From assembly GCA_018268895.1 (NCBI GenBank), contig JAFDVP010000001.1, positions 1,302,001-1,366,000 of the forward strand: a stretch of 64,000 nt of DNA, in the 5' to 3' direction. Below are positions 17,959 through 25,424 of this stretch, piece after piece. Both the position numbers and the translations under genes were made by a program. The notes below the pieces were generated by a model that was given only the letters and a program-made list of their open reading frames with translations, did not search any database and had not been told where the DNA came from. Source of the stretch: Acidobacteriota bacterium (GTDB lineage Bacteria > Acidobacteriota > Terriglobia > Terriglobales > Acidobacteriaceae). Numbering within the stretch: position 1 is the stretch's first letter; every line of letters starts with the position of its first letter.

Positions 17959-19233
17959 CTAGTTCTTGAAGCGGCCGTTGTATGCCCACAGGCCGAGGCC
18001 GGGATTGGAGATATAAAAGATCTCTTCTCCGCCTACGGTGTTCCAGCCATCCTTGAGTATTTCGGGGTTGTACTTCGCGGTGTATTCGGCGAGGTCGCCG
18101 TACTGGAAGTGGACGCTCTCGATCTCCTCGCGCGTGAGGTGGCCGGGACAGTAGCGAATGGTGAAGCGGCCCTCGCTGGAGCCATGGATGAGGTGCGCGG
18201 CGGCGGAGAGGTTACCGGCGAGCGCAGGGTCTTCCTTGACGTATTCGAGAGTCTTTGGAGTACCGCAGTAGCCGTACTTGCGAATGAGCTTGTCGATGGC
18301 CGCGTCCTCGCCGAACTCGTGGACGGCGGGCGCGAGGACGATGAGTTCTGCGTTGTCGGCCAGCGCCATGCGGGTGCGATAGACACTCTTGTTGCCGAGC
18401 CAGGTGGAGCGGAACTCGTGGGGGTCGAGGAAGACGACAGCCTTGTGAATCTCGCGATCGAGCATCTGGAAGTTGACCTTGAGCGCGAGGTCGGCGGCAA
18501 GGTTGAAGCACTCGACGTCGTCACCGATGTAGAGACCGCGAAGGACGAGCTTACCCTCAGCGTTTTTGCCAACCACGGTCTGCACATAGACGATGGGCAG
18601 GCTGGTGGCAAAGTGGTCGCTGGCGTAGTTGAGCACGCGGCGGACGGGAGTGTCCGCGCGTCCCATCATGCGCTCCATGCCGTAGACCGCCCCGAGGAAG
18701 TGTGAGCGGTGGATCCCCATGGAGCCGCCGGTTCCGACGAAGATGTTCTTGTTGTAATTGGCCATGCCGACGACCTCGTGGGGCACGACCTGGCCGATGG
18801 AGAGGATGAGGTCGTGGCCGCCGTCGCGAAGGAGCTTGTTGACCTGTGCGGGCCACGGGTAGTCGACCTTGCCCTCGGAGACCTCGTAGAGGAAGGAGCC
18901 AGGGACCTCGCCGAGGGTGACGACGTCGTTGCGCCAGTCGTGGACGCGGAAGAGCGAGCGCGGGGTAGCGCCGTACATTGTCGCAATCTCTGTATCGGTC
19001 ATGGCCTTGTGCGTACCGAGCGCGGGAAGGGCATCGGTGAGGCGCGAGCCGTAGTAATCCCATGCCAGTTCGGTGATGACGCCGGCCTGCGAGTGGAAGC
19101 GGGTAAAGTCCGGTGGGACGGCGAGGACTTTGTTCCTGACGCCGATGGCATCCAATGCAGTAAATAGATTTTTACGAAGTTCTTCGACCGACATCTCAGT
19201 GGTCGGACTACCGGCGGCAAAGTAGAGGCTCAT
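17959..19233 (-). CDS. LarA-family (DUF2088) nickel-pincer-dependent 2-hydroxyacid racemase/epimerase homologue
   Basis: A 424-residue homologue of lactate racemase LarA. Using ATG at 19233, a DFTR motif (42-45) matches the substrate-binding DxTR. His75 lies in GTHKAMTDTE, and His152, Lys162 and His178 lie in VPHEVVGMANYNKN...GIHRSH. In L. plantarum LarA the corresponding catalytic His174, cofactor-bearing Lys184 and nickel ligand His200 have the same 10- and 16-residue spacings, so the active site looks intact. LarA homologues include other hydroxyacid epimerases, among them one acting on D-gluconate. Given gntK, uxaE and uxaC nearby, an aldonate or uronate-derived substrate is likely. LarB, LarC and LarE for the cofactor are not in the window. 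The ORF can be read back to 19410, but that extension overlaps the divergent gene and is not homologous. Confidence 0.85.
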   Translation of the reverse strand: MSLYFAAGSPTTEMSVEELRKNLFTALDAIGVRNKVLAVPPDFTRFHSQAGVITELAWDYYGSRLTDALPALGTHKAMTDTEIATMYGATPRSLFRVHDWRNDVVTLGEVPGSFLYEVSEGKVDYPWPAQVNKLLRDGGHDLILSIGQVVPHEVVGMANYNKNIFVGTGGSMGIHRSHFLGAVYGMERMMGRADTPVRRVLNYASDHFATSLPIVYVQTVVGKNAEGKLVLRGLYIGDDVECFNLAADLALKVNFQMLDREIHKAVVFLDPHEFRSTWLGNKSVYRTRMALADNAELIVLAPAVHEFGEDAAIDKLIRKYGYCGTPKTLEYVKEDPALAGNLSAAAHLIHGSSEGRFTIRYCPGHLTREEIESVHFQYGDLAEYTAKYNPEILKDGWNTVGGEEIFYISNPGLGLWAYNGRFKN

Positions 19234-19291
19234 GTCACGCCATTTTACGCTGAGGGGTAAAGACGCTACCGTGGCGGTAGGAGAGACGCTT

Positions 19292-20044
19292 ATGAAAGAG
19301 CAGGATTTGAAGCTCGCAATGCCCGATGGAACAGCCGAAGCAGTTCTGTATAAGGCGGATGATGGCAAGGCGCTGCCTGGCGTTCTGTTTGTGCCGGATA
19401 TAGGGAGCATCCGCGATGCGATGCGGCAGATGGCGCGGCGGCTTGCGGATGAGGGTTACACGGTGCTGATGCCTAATCCGTTCTACCGGACGAGCGCTAC
19501 GCCTGTGTTCCCGCCCACGATCAAGCATGGTACGCAGGAGAGGTTGACGCGCATCGGGGAGTTGAGTGCTCCTCTGACGCCGGACAAGTTGGAGCAGGAC
19601 CTGGCTGTGTATCTGGACTACCTGATAGAGCAGGCGACGACTGGCAAAGGAACGGTGGGTGTCGTGGGGTACTGTATCGGCGGGGGAATCGCCCTGCGCG
19701 CGGCGGCGGTACGGGCGAACCGGGTAGGCGCGGTGGCATCGTTCCATGGCGGCGGGCTGTACAAGGAGGGCAATCCGGCGAGCCCGCACAAGGTGCTGCC
19801 GCAGGTGAAGGCTCGGCTCTACTTCGGCCATGCGAGCGAGGACGGCAGCATGAGAGCCGAGGATATTACAAAGTTTGAGAAGGTGCTGAAGCATTGGGGC
19901 GGCAGGTTCGAGAGCGAGACCTATGCGGCAAGGCATGGATGGACGGTCGCGGACAACCCGGCCTACAACAAGCCTGAAGCAGAGCGGGCGTGGGTGAAGT
20001 TGACTGGGTTGTTCAAAGACACGCTGCAGGCCGCGATGGGTTGA
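19292..20044 (+). CDS. Dienelactone hydrolase family protein
   Basis: A 250-residue alpha/beta hydrolase with the cysteine nucleophile typical of dienelactone hydrolases: Cys128 in GYCIGGG, Asp184 in ASEDGS and His215 in AARHGW. No signal peptide, so cytoplasmic. ATG at 19292 is chosen, with GGAG about nine bases upstream; the frame is open to an earlier ATG at 19232. Next to sugar-acid genes it may open an aldono- or other lactone rather than an aromatic dienelactone, but that is a guess. It is divergent from the LarA-like gene and converges on uxaC across a repeat-rich spacer. Confidence 0.85.
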   Translation: MKEQDLKLAMPDGTAEAVLYKADDGKALPGVLFVPDIGSIRDAMRQMARRLADEGYTVLMPNPFYRTSATPVFPPTIKHGTQERLTRIGELSAPLTPDKLEQDLAVYLDYLIEQATTGKGTVGVVGYCIGGGIALRAAAVRANRVGAVASFHGGGLYKEGNPASPHKVLPQVKARLYFGHASEDGSMRAEDITKFEKVLKHWGGRFESETYAARHGWTVADNPAYNKPEAERAWVKLTGLFKDTLQAAMG

Positions 20045-20066
20045 GGGCTATGGCGGTTTTCGTAAA

Positions 20067-20157
20067 GCTATAGAGCGGGCCTTCAGCCCTTGTATCGTGG
20101 TGGATACCAGCCTGGGGCTATGCCCCAGGCTGGTATGGTGCGGGCCTTTGGCCCTTG
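20067..20157. repeat. REP-like palindromic element
   Basis: A perfect 15-bp hairpin (ATACCAGCCTGGGGC at 20104-20118, loop TAT, GCCCCAGGCTGGTAT at 20122-20136) is flanked by two near-identical direct repeats, GCGGGCCTTCAGCCCTTG (20075-20092) and GCGGGCCTTTGGCCCTTG (20140-20157), each itself able to form a GGGC/GCCC stem. AGCTATAG occurs at 20067 and again at 20189. It lies between the stops of convergent genes and may also end transcription both ways, although there is no U-tract. Confidence 0.7.
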
Positions 20158-20197
20158 ACGGCTGTCCCCTCTACACCTTTGTGAAAACAGCTATAGA

Positions 20198-20242
20198 AGC
20201 AGATTCCTCCACTTCGCGCTGTGTGCTCCGGCCGGAATGACA
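20198..20242 (+). repeat. Dispersed intergenic repeat, copy C
   Basis: A 45-base copy beginning AGCAGATTCCTCCACTTCGC and ending GGAATGACA, directly after the palindromic element and before the uxaC stop. Same orientation as copies A and B; the middle is more diverged. Confidence 0.6.
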
Positions 20243-20315
20243 ACCGAAAAATTGTGCGGCTGGAAAAGGAAGGGGGCGTGGCTGGGATGGCCACGCCCCT
20301 TTGCTGGAAGTGCGA

Positions 20316-21713
20316 TTAGAGTTTGTAGGCTTTTTTGACGAGGTTGACGGTGAGATCCTTGACGACCTCGAAGGCCTCGTCCTGGTCGAGGCGGTGTTGC
20401 GCGACGAGGTTGCCGAGGAAGGCGCAGTCGATGCGGCGGGCTACGTCGTGCCGCGAGGGGATGGAGAGGAAGGCGCGGGTGTCGTCGTTGAAGCCGACGG
20501 TGTTGTAGAAGCCGGCGGTCTCGGTGGCCGTCTCGCGGAAGCGCATCATGCCCTCGGGGGAGTCGTGGAACCACCACGGCGGACCGAGCCGAAGCACGGG
20601 ATAGTGTCCGGCGAGGGGGGCGAGCTCGCGCGAGAAGGTGGACTCGTCGAGCGTGAAGAGGATGAAGGTGAATCCGGGTTCGTTGCCGTACTTCGAGAGC
20701 AGCGGACGCAGGTTGCGGACGTACTCGGTGGCTGAAGGAATGTCGGCACCTTTGTCACGGCCGAACTTCTCGTAGACGAGCTTGTTGTGGTTGCGGATGC
20801 TGCCGGGGTGAAGCTGCATGGTGAGGCCATCCTCAACGGACATGCCCGCCATCTCGGTGAGCATCTGCGCCTGGAAGATCTGCTGCTCTTCAGGCGTGGA
20901 GCGACCGGAGACGATGCGTTGATAGAGCGACTCGGCCGCTTGCGCGTCGAGGTCGGCGGTCATTGCGGTGAGGTGACCGTGATCGGTCGCGGTGGCACCC
21001 ATGGACTTGAAGAAAGCACGGCGGTTGCGCAGAGCGTTGAGATACCCCTTGAAGGTGCCGACCTTCTCCCCAGTGATAGCGCCGAGTCTTTCGATGTTTT
21101 CGAGGAAGCCCGTGTATTCGGCATCTATGACGACGTCTGGGCGGAAGGTGGGCAGCACCCTTCCCTTCCAGCCAGACGCGCGGATGGCCTTGTGATAATC
21201 GAGCGTGTCGAGCGGGGAATCAGTGGTGGAGAGCACTTCGATGTTGAACTTCTCGAAGAGCGCACGTGGGCGGAACTCAGGAGTTTGCAGCTTCCGGGAG
21301 ATGACGTCGTAGTACTCATCGGCGTTGCTGGTGCCGAGACGCTCGGTCAGTCCAAAGAGCGTGCTCAAGGAGTAGTCGAGCCAGAGCCGCGTGGGAGTGC
21401 CGCGGAAGAGGTAGTAGTTGCGGGCGAAGATGCGCCAGACCTCGCGCGGGTCGGCCTGCCGTTTGCCATCGTTTTGCGGGATGCCGAGCGATTCCAGTGA
21501 GACGCCCTGCGAATACAACATGCGGAAGATGTAGTGGTCAGGCTGAATGAACAAGGCTGCAGGATCGGGGAAGGCTTCGTCCTTCGCGAACCAGGCTGGA
21601 TCTGTGTGGCCGTGCGGCGAGAGGATGGGGAGATCGCGAACAGTGTCGTAGAGTTTCGCTGCAACTGCACGAGCTGACGGTTCGACCGGAAATAACCGCA
21701 TGGGATCAAGCAT
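20316..21713 (-). CDS. uxaC: Glucuronate/galacturonate isomerase
   Basis: Isomerises D-glucuronate to D-fructuronate and D-galacturonate to D-tagaturonate. The 465-residue protein belongs to the amidohydrolase superfamily; the metal-binding SPHGHTDPAWF motif gives His34 and His36, and the typical LRLGPPWWFHDSPEGM segment lies near residue 380. Length is normal. It starts 239 bases from the divergent GH20 gene; a TGGTCGACCA palindrome lies between them. An ATG four codons downstream is an alternative start. With uxaE it forms the core of hexuronate catabolism in this window; mannonate dehydratase and KDG enzymes are elsewhere. Confidence 0.95.
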   Translation of the reverse strand: MLDPMRLFPVEPSARAVAAKLYDTVRDLPILSPHGHTDPAWFAKDEAFPDPAALFIQPDHYIFRMLYSQGVSLESLGIPQNDGKRQADPREVWRIFARNYYLFRGTPTRLWLDYSLSTLFGLTERLGTSNADEYYDVISRKLQTPEFRPRALFEKFNIEVLSTTDSPLDTLDYHKAIRASGWKGRVLPTFRPDVVIDAEYTGFLENIERLGAITGEKVGTFKGYLNALRNRRAFFKSMGATATDHGHLTAMTADLDAQAAESLYQRIVSGRSTPEEQQIFQAQMLTEMAGMSVEDGLTMQLHPGSIRNHNKLVYEKFGRDKGADIPSATEYVRNLRPLLSKYGNEPGFTFILFTLDESTFSRELAPLAGHYPVLRLGPPWWFHDSPEGMMRFRETATETAGFYNTVGFNDDTRAFLSIPSRHDVARRIDCAFLGNLVAQHRLDQDEAFEVVKDLTVNLVKKAYKL

Positions 21714-21838
21714 TCAAAACACCTCGATAGATACGACTAAAACAAGTTCATGGCAACGTCTTGCTGGAGGCTGAGTTGCAATTAGGTTCGACTCCGAACA
21801 AAACACGACCACAGCAGCGTATCAAAGTAATATGAAAG

Positions 21839-21848
21839 TGGTCGACCA
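21839..21848. promoter_or_regulatory. ExuR/UxuR-like operator candidate between uxaC and the GH20 gene
   Basis: TGGTCGACCA is a perfect ten-base palindrome of the form TGGT-n2-ACCA, as in ExuR/UxuR sites, in the spacer between divergent uxaC and the hexosaminidase gene. It resembles the AGTGGT-n3-ACCACT site before uxaE. A short palindrome alone is weak evidence; the second, related site before another uronate gene is what makes it credible. Confidence 0.45.
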
Positions 21849-21952
21849 ATTCAATTCGCGCTTTGGAAACTAAATCGTTTTATGGGATACGAGCAGTTGG
21901 CGAATCAGGTTCCAACTTCCCGGAAGGATGCCACTGATTTACCGTAAACGGC

Positions 21953-24082
21953 ATGAACTTTTTTCGTTTGACTGCGTTGGCGCTGTCGACCGTGACCGTT
22001 TTCTTGCCTGCTCAGACGGCGTTGAAGCTAATCCCTGTTCCCCGCGAGGTTCGAGCTGGGGAGACACAGAGTCTAAACCAGGGAATACAGATCAACTGCG
22101 CTGCGCCATGCCCGGCTGAAGACACCTTCGCCATCGACGATCTTAAGAGCGCCCTGACAGAACGCGGCATCGCGGTTAATGTGTCGTCGCCAGTCAACCT
22201 TCTTATAACCCGCTATGGCTCAGGAAATTCACGGGCGATTCTCGCGGATGCCATGGGCAAGAAGGGCGCTCCGGGACCGGCGGAGTTTCCAGCCGAGATG
22301 AAGGCCGAGGGGTACGCCATAGTCCCTGATGGGAAAGGGCTGGCGATTACGGCGTCGAGCGACGCAGGCATCTTTTACGCTTTGCAGACGGTTAAGCAGC
22401 TTGTCCTGGGTAATGGCTCAGCGGCGGTCCTAAGGACGGCCGCCATCCGCGACTGGCCTGCGATGCGCTACCGCGGCCTGAGCGACGACCTTTCGCGCGG
22501 GCCGGTGCCGACGTTCGAGTTTCAGAAGAAGCAGATTCGCGAGCTCGCGGCATACAAACTGAACGTCTACTCGCCCTATTTTGAGCACACGATGCAGTAC
22601 ACCGGGCACCCTCTGATGGCCCCTCCCGGAGGCACGATCACGCAGGAGCAGGCACGCGAGCTGGTGGCCTACGCCGCGAAGTTCCACATCACGATCATCC
22701 CGGAGCAGGAGGCCTTCGGACACCTGCACTATCTGCTGAACTGGGAGCAGTACTCGCCGATCGCCGAGACGCCGCACGGCCATGTGCTGGCCCCGGCGCA
22801 GCCCGAGGCGCAGAAGCTGACGCAGGACATGTTCACCGAGCTTGCGGCGGTCTACCCTGGGCCGTTCCTGCACCTGGGAGCGGACGAGACGGTCGAGCTG
22901 GGCAAGGGACAGACCAAGGCGCAGGTCGACGCTCAAGGGCTCGGGACGGTGTACCTGGGGTTTCTGGAGAAGATCGTTGCCGACCTGAGGCCGCTGAACC
23001 GCAAGCTGCTGTTCTGGGGTGATATCGCGTACAAGGAACCCGAGCTTCTGAAGCAGGTCCCGGACTCCTTCAAGAAGGCCACGATTGCAGTTCCTTGGGA
23101 GTACAACCCGCAGCCGAAGGGCTTCATGCGCTACATCAAGCCGTTTACCGACGCCGGCTTTGAGACATGGGTCGCGCCTGGCATCAACAACTGGTCGCGT
23201 GTCTACCCCAACTGGAACAACGCACTGGACAATATTCAGCAGTTCACGCTGGATGGACAGAAGCTGGGCTCGACCGGTCAGTTGAACACGATATGGAACG
23301 ACGACGGCGAGGCGCTGGCCAACGCTAACTGGTACGGCATTCTCTTTGGCGCCGAGGCGGCGTGGCACCAGGGAGAGGCCTCTATTCCGGCGTTTCAGTC
23401 CAGCTTTGGCGAGATCTTCCACGGTGACACGACGGGAAAGATCAACCAGGCGCAGCAGGAGATGATGGCCGCGCACAAACTGCTGAAGGACTCTCCATAC
23501 AAGGTGGACGCACAGGACCTGCTCTTTTGGCAGGACCCATGGAATGCGGACGGCCAGCGGATCGCCGCGCTGATCCGGCCGGTTCTTCCCGAGGTTCGCC
23601 GTCATGCGGAGCGCGCGCTGGTGTTGGTGGCAGAGGCACGGAATGCGAATCCCAATCTACGCGAGACGGACGCGCTCGACGTGCTGGAGCTGGGAGCGCG
23701 CCGGATGGACCTGATCGGGTTGAAGTTTCAGGTGGCCGACGAGATAGCGGCCAGCTACGCTCATGCGTTCGCGCTTCAGGGATCAAAGAATAAAGACGAC
23801 CGGACAGAGGTCGCCCGCGAACTGAACCTGATCAACGGCGTCAACGGCAGGCTCCAGGATCTGCGGAACAACTACTCGCTTCTCCGCGATCTTTACGAAC
23901 AGGCATGGCTGAAGAGCAACCGGCCGTATTTCCTGAGGAATAACCTGGAACGCTATGACTTCACGATCCAGATGTGGCTGGGCCGCATCGACCGTATGCG
24001 CGTGGTACAGCGGCAGTGGGCGAACTCGCAGACTGTGCCGCCGGCCGCGGAGGCCGGCATCCCAGCACCTGCGGTGAATTAG
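21953..24082 (+). CDS. GH20 beta-N-acetylhexosaminidase, exported
   Basis: A 709-residue family 20 glycoside hydrolase that should release terminal N-acetylglucosamine or N-acetylgalactosamine from chitin or peptidoglycan fragments. A signal peptide (MNFFRLTALALSTVTVFLPAQT, about 20 residues) leads to a GH20b-like domain, then the TIM barrel with the catalytic motif HLGADE at 307-312, where Asp311-Glu312 are the substrate-assisted catalytic pair. The C-terminal 200 residues are helical. nagA and a symporter/amidase/muramidase fusion follow on the same strand, so the group works as an amino-sugar scavenging unit. Confidence 0.92.
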   Translation: MNFFRLTALALSTVTVFLPAQTALKLIPVPREVRAGETQSLNQGIQINCAAPCPAEDTFAIDDLKSALTERGIAVNVSSPVNLLITRYGSGNSRAILADAMGKKGAPGPAEFPAEMKAEGYAIVPDGKGLAITASSDAGIFYALQTVKQLVLGNGSAAVLRTAAIRDWPAMRYRGLSDDLSRGPVPTFEFQKKQIRELAAYKLNVYSPYFEHTMQYTGHPLMAPPGGTITQEQARELVAYAAKFHITIIPEQEAFGHLHYLLNWEQYSPIAETPHGHVLAPAQPEAQKLTQDMFTELAAVYPGPFLHLGADETVELGKGQTKAQVDAQGLGTVYLGFLEKIVADLRPLNRKLLFWGDIAYKEPELLKQVPDSFKKATIAVPWEYNPQPKGFMRYIKPFTDAGFETWVAPGINNWSRVYPNWNNALDNIQQFTLDGQKLGSTGQLNTIWNDDGEALANANWYGILFGAEAAWHQGEASIPAFQSSFGEIFHGDTTGKINQAQQEMMAAHKLLKDSPYKVDAQDLLFWQDPWNADGQRIAALIRPVLPEVRRHAERALVLVAEARNANPNLRETDALDVLELGARRMDLIGLKFQVADEIAASYAHAFALQGSKNKDDRTEVARELNLINGVNGRLQDLRNNYSLLRDLYEQAWLKSNRPYFLRNNLERYDFTIQMWLGRIDRMRVVQRQWANSQTVPPAAEAGIPAPAVN

Positions 24083-24193
24083 TCTGAGATAGAGTATTCT
24101 TTCCGTCCACCTATTCGGAGCAGTGGGACTACCAATTGATCTTTGCGCTTACCCTTACAATGACCGCAAGGCGGTTTGGATTTTTTCATCGAT

Positions 24194-25348
24194 ATGCATC
24201 AGACGCTTACAGCACGCCGTCTTCTTACCGGCTCGGAGACCATCGAGTTCCCCAGAATTAATATCGACGGAGATGGCGCCATCGCGAGCATCGAGCCTGG
24301 CGTTGCTCCTCGCACGGACGAAGCGACCCTGACCCCGACGTTCTTCGATATTCACACTCACGGCGGGGCAAACTACGACGTCATGGACGCCACACCCGAG
24401 GCCATTGACGGAGTCAATCGCTTTCACGGCAGCGCCGGGGTAGGACATTATCTGCCGACGACGGTTACGGCCCCGATTGAGAAGACGCTTCGGTCCCTGG
24501 ACGGCATTGCATCTGCGATCGAATCTCCATACGACCGCCGGAGTGCACGACCGGTAGGGATTCATCTGGAAGGGCCCTTCATCTCACATATCAAACGAGG
24601 CGTCCACCCGCCTGCGTATATACAGGAGCCGGACATCGCATTGTTTGACCGCTTCCAGGAGGCGGCGCGGGGGCATATACGGTTGATCACCATCGCCCCC
24701 GAGGTTCCCGGAGCTATTGAGTTGATCCGGCATTGTTCCGCGAAGGGCGTGCGGGTAAGTCTTGGGCATACGAATGCGGTTGCCGCTGAGGCCCGCGCAG
24801 GTATCGAAGCCGGAGCACGCAGCGCGACGCACACCTATAACGCGATGCGCGCACTCGACCATCGCGAACCCGGCATTCTGGGGGAGGTCCTGGACTCCGA
24901 TGCTCTGTTTGCAGAGCTCATCTGCGATGGTATCCACGTCGCTCCAGAACTGGTCCGTCTGTGGATGAAGGCCAAGGGGCCTCAACGAGCCATTCTGGTT
25001 ACCGACAGCATGGCAGCAGCAGGCATGCCGGACGGCGACTATATGTTGGGCACCTTTGCGGTGAAGGTCTCCGAAGGCCGAGCGTTTGCCGCCGACGATC
25101 TCGCGCGCGGGAAGAAGACCTTGGCCGGAAGCGTGCTTACTCTGGGCCGCGCGGTGGAGAATCTGCAGCGCTTTACGGGAGTGCCGCTCGATATCGCAAC
25201 AAAGTTGGCGTCGACGAATCCGGCAATGCTGCTTGGGCTCGAAGGTACGGTGGGTTCTGTAGCTCCTGGACAGCCCGCAAACTTCAACGTCTTCAATGCA
25301 GCAGGCAAACGGAAACAGACTCTGCTGTATGGAACTCCAGTAGCCTGA
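24194..25348 (+). CDS. nagA: N-acetylglucosamine-6-phosphate deacetylase
   Basis: Removes acetate from GlcNAc 6-phosphate to give glucosamine 6-phosphate in the cytoplasm. Family motifs are FFDIHTHGGANYDVMDA, HLEGPFIS (metal Glu), SLGHTNA, ATHTYNAM, CDGIHVAP and VTDSMAAAGMPDG (catalytic Asp). ATG at 24194 is preferred over one six codons earlier. The protein has 385 residues, the normal size. It sits between GH20 and the peptidoglycan-scavenging fusion gene. The kinase needed to make GlcNAc 6-phosphate and NagB are not in the window. Confidence 0.93.
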   Translation: MHQTLTARRLLTGSETIEFPRINIDGDGAIASIEPGVAPRTDEATLTPTFFDIHTHGGANYDVMDATPEAIDGVNRFHGSAGVGHYLPTTVTAPIEKTLRSLDGIASAIESPYDRRSARPVGIHLEGPFISHIKRGVHPPAYIQEPDIALFDRFQEAARGHIRLITIAPEVPGAIELIRHCSAKGVRVSLGHTNAVAAEARAGIEAGARSATHTYNAMRALDHREPGILGEVLDSDALFAELICDGIHVAPELVRLWMKAKGPQRAILVTDSMAAAGMPDGDYMLGTFAVKVSEGRAFAADDLARGKKTLAGSVLTLGRAVENLQRFTGVPLDIATKLASTNPAMLLGLEGTVGSVAPGQPANFNVFNAAGKRKQTLLYGTPVA

Positions 25349-25424
25349 CGCCTGCAAACCGTTTCATAGATGCAATTGTGTGCCGCGATGCAGGATGAGG
25401 CTTCGCCGCTATACACTCGCTAAC

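Noticed and set aside
19266..19280. CTACCG-TGG-CGGTAG hairpin before the dienelactone hydrolase gene
   Set aside because: Six base pairs in a short divergent spacer; no second copy or match to a known operator was seen.
19234..19410. N-terminal extension of the LarA-like protein by 59 codons
   Set aside because: Would overlap the divergent dienelactone hydrolase start region and reads as Ser/Pro-rich non-homologous sequence.
22430..23605. A 391-codon minus-strand frame within the GH20 gene
   Set aside because: Arg/Leu/Val-rich composition typical of antisense frames in GC-rich genes; the GH20 catalytic motif is on the plus strand.
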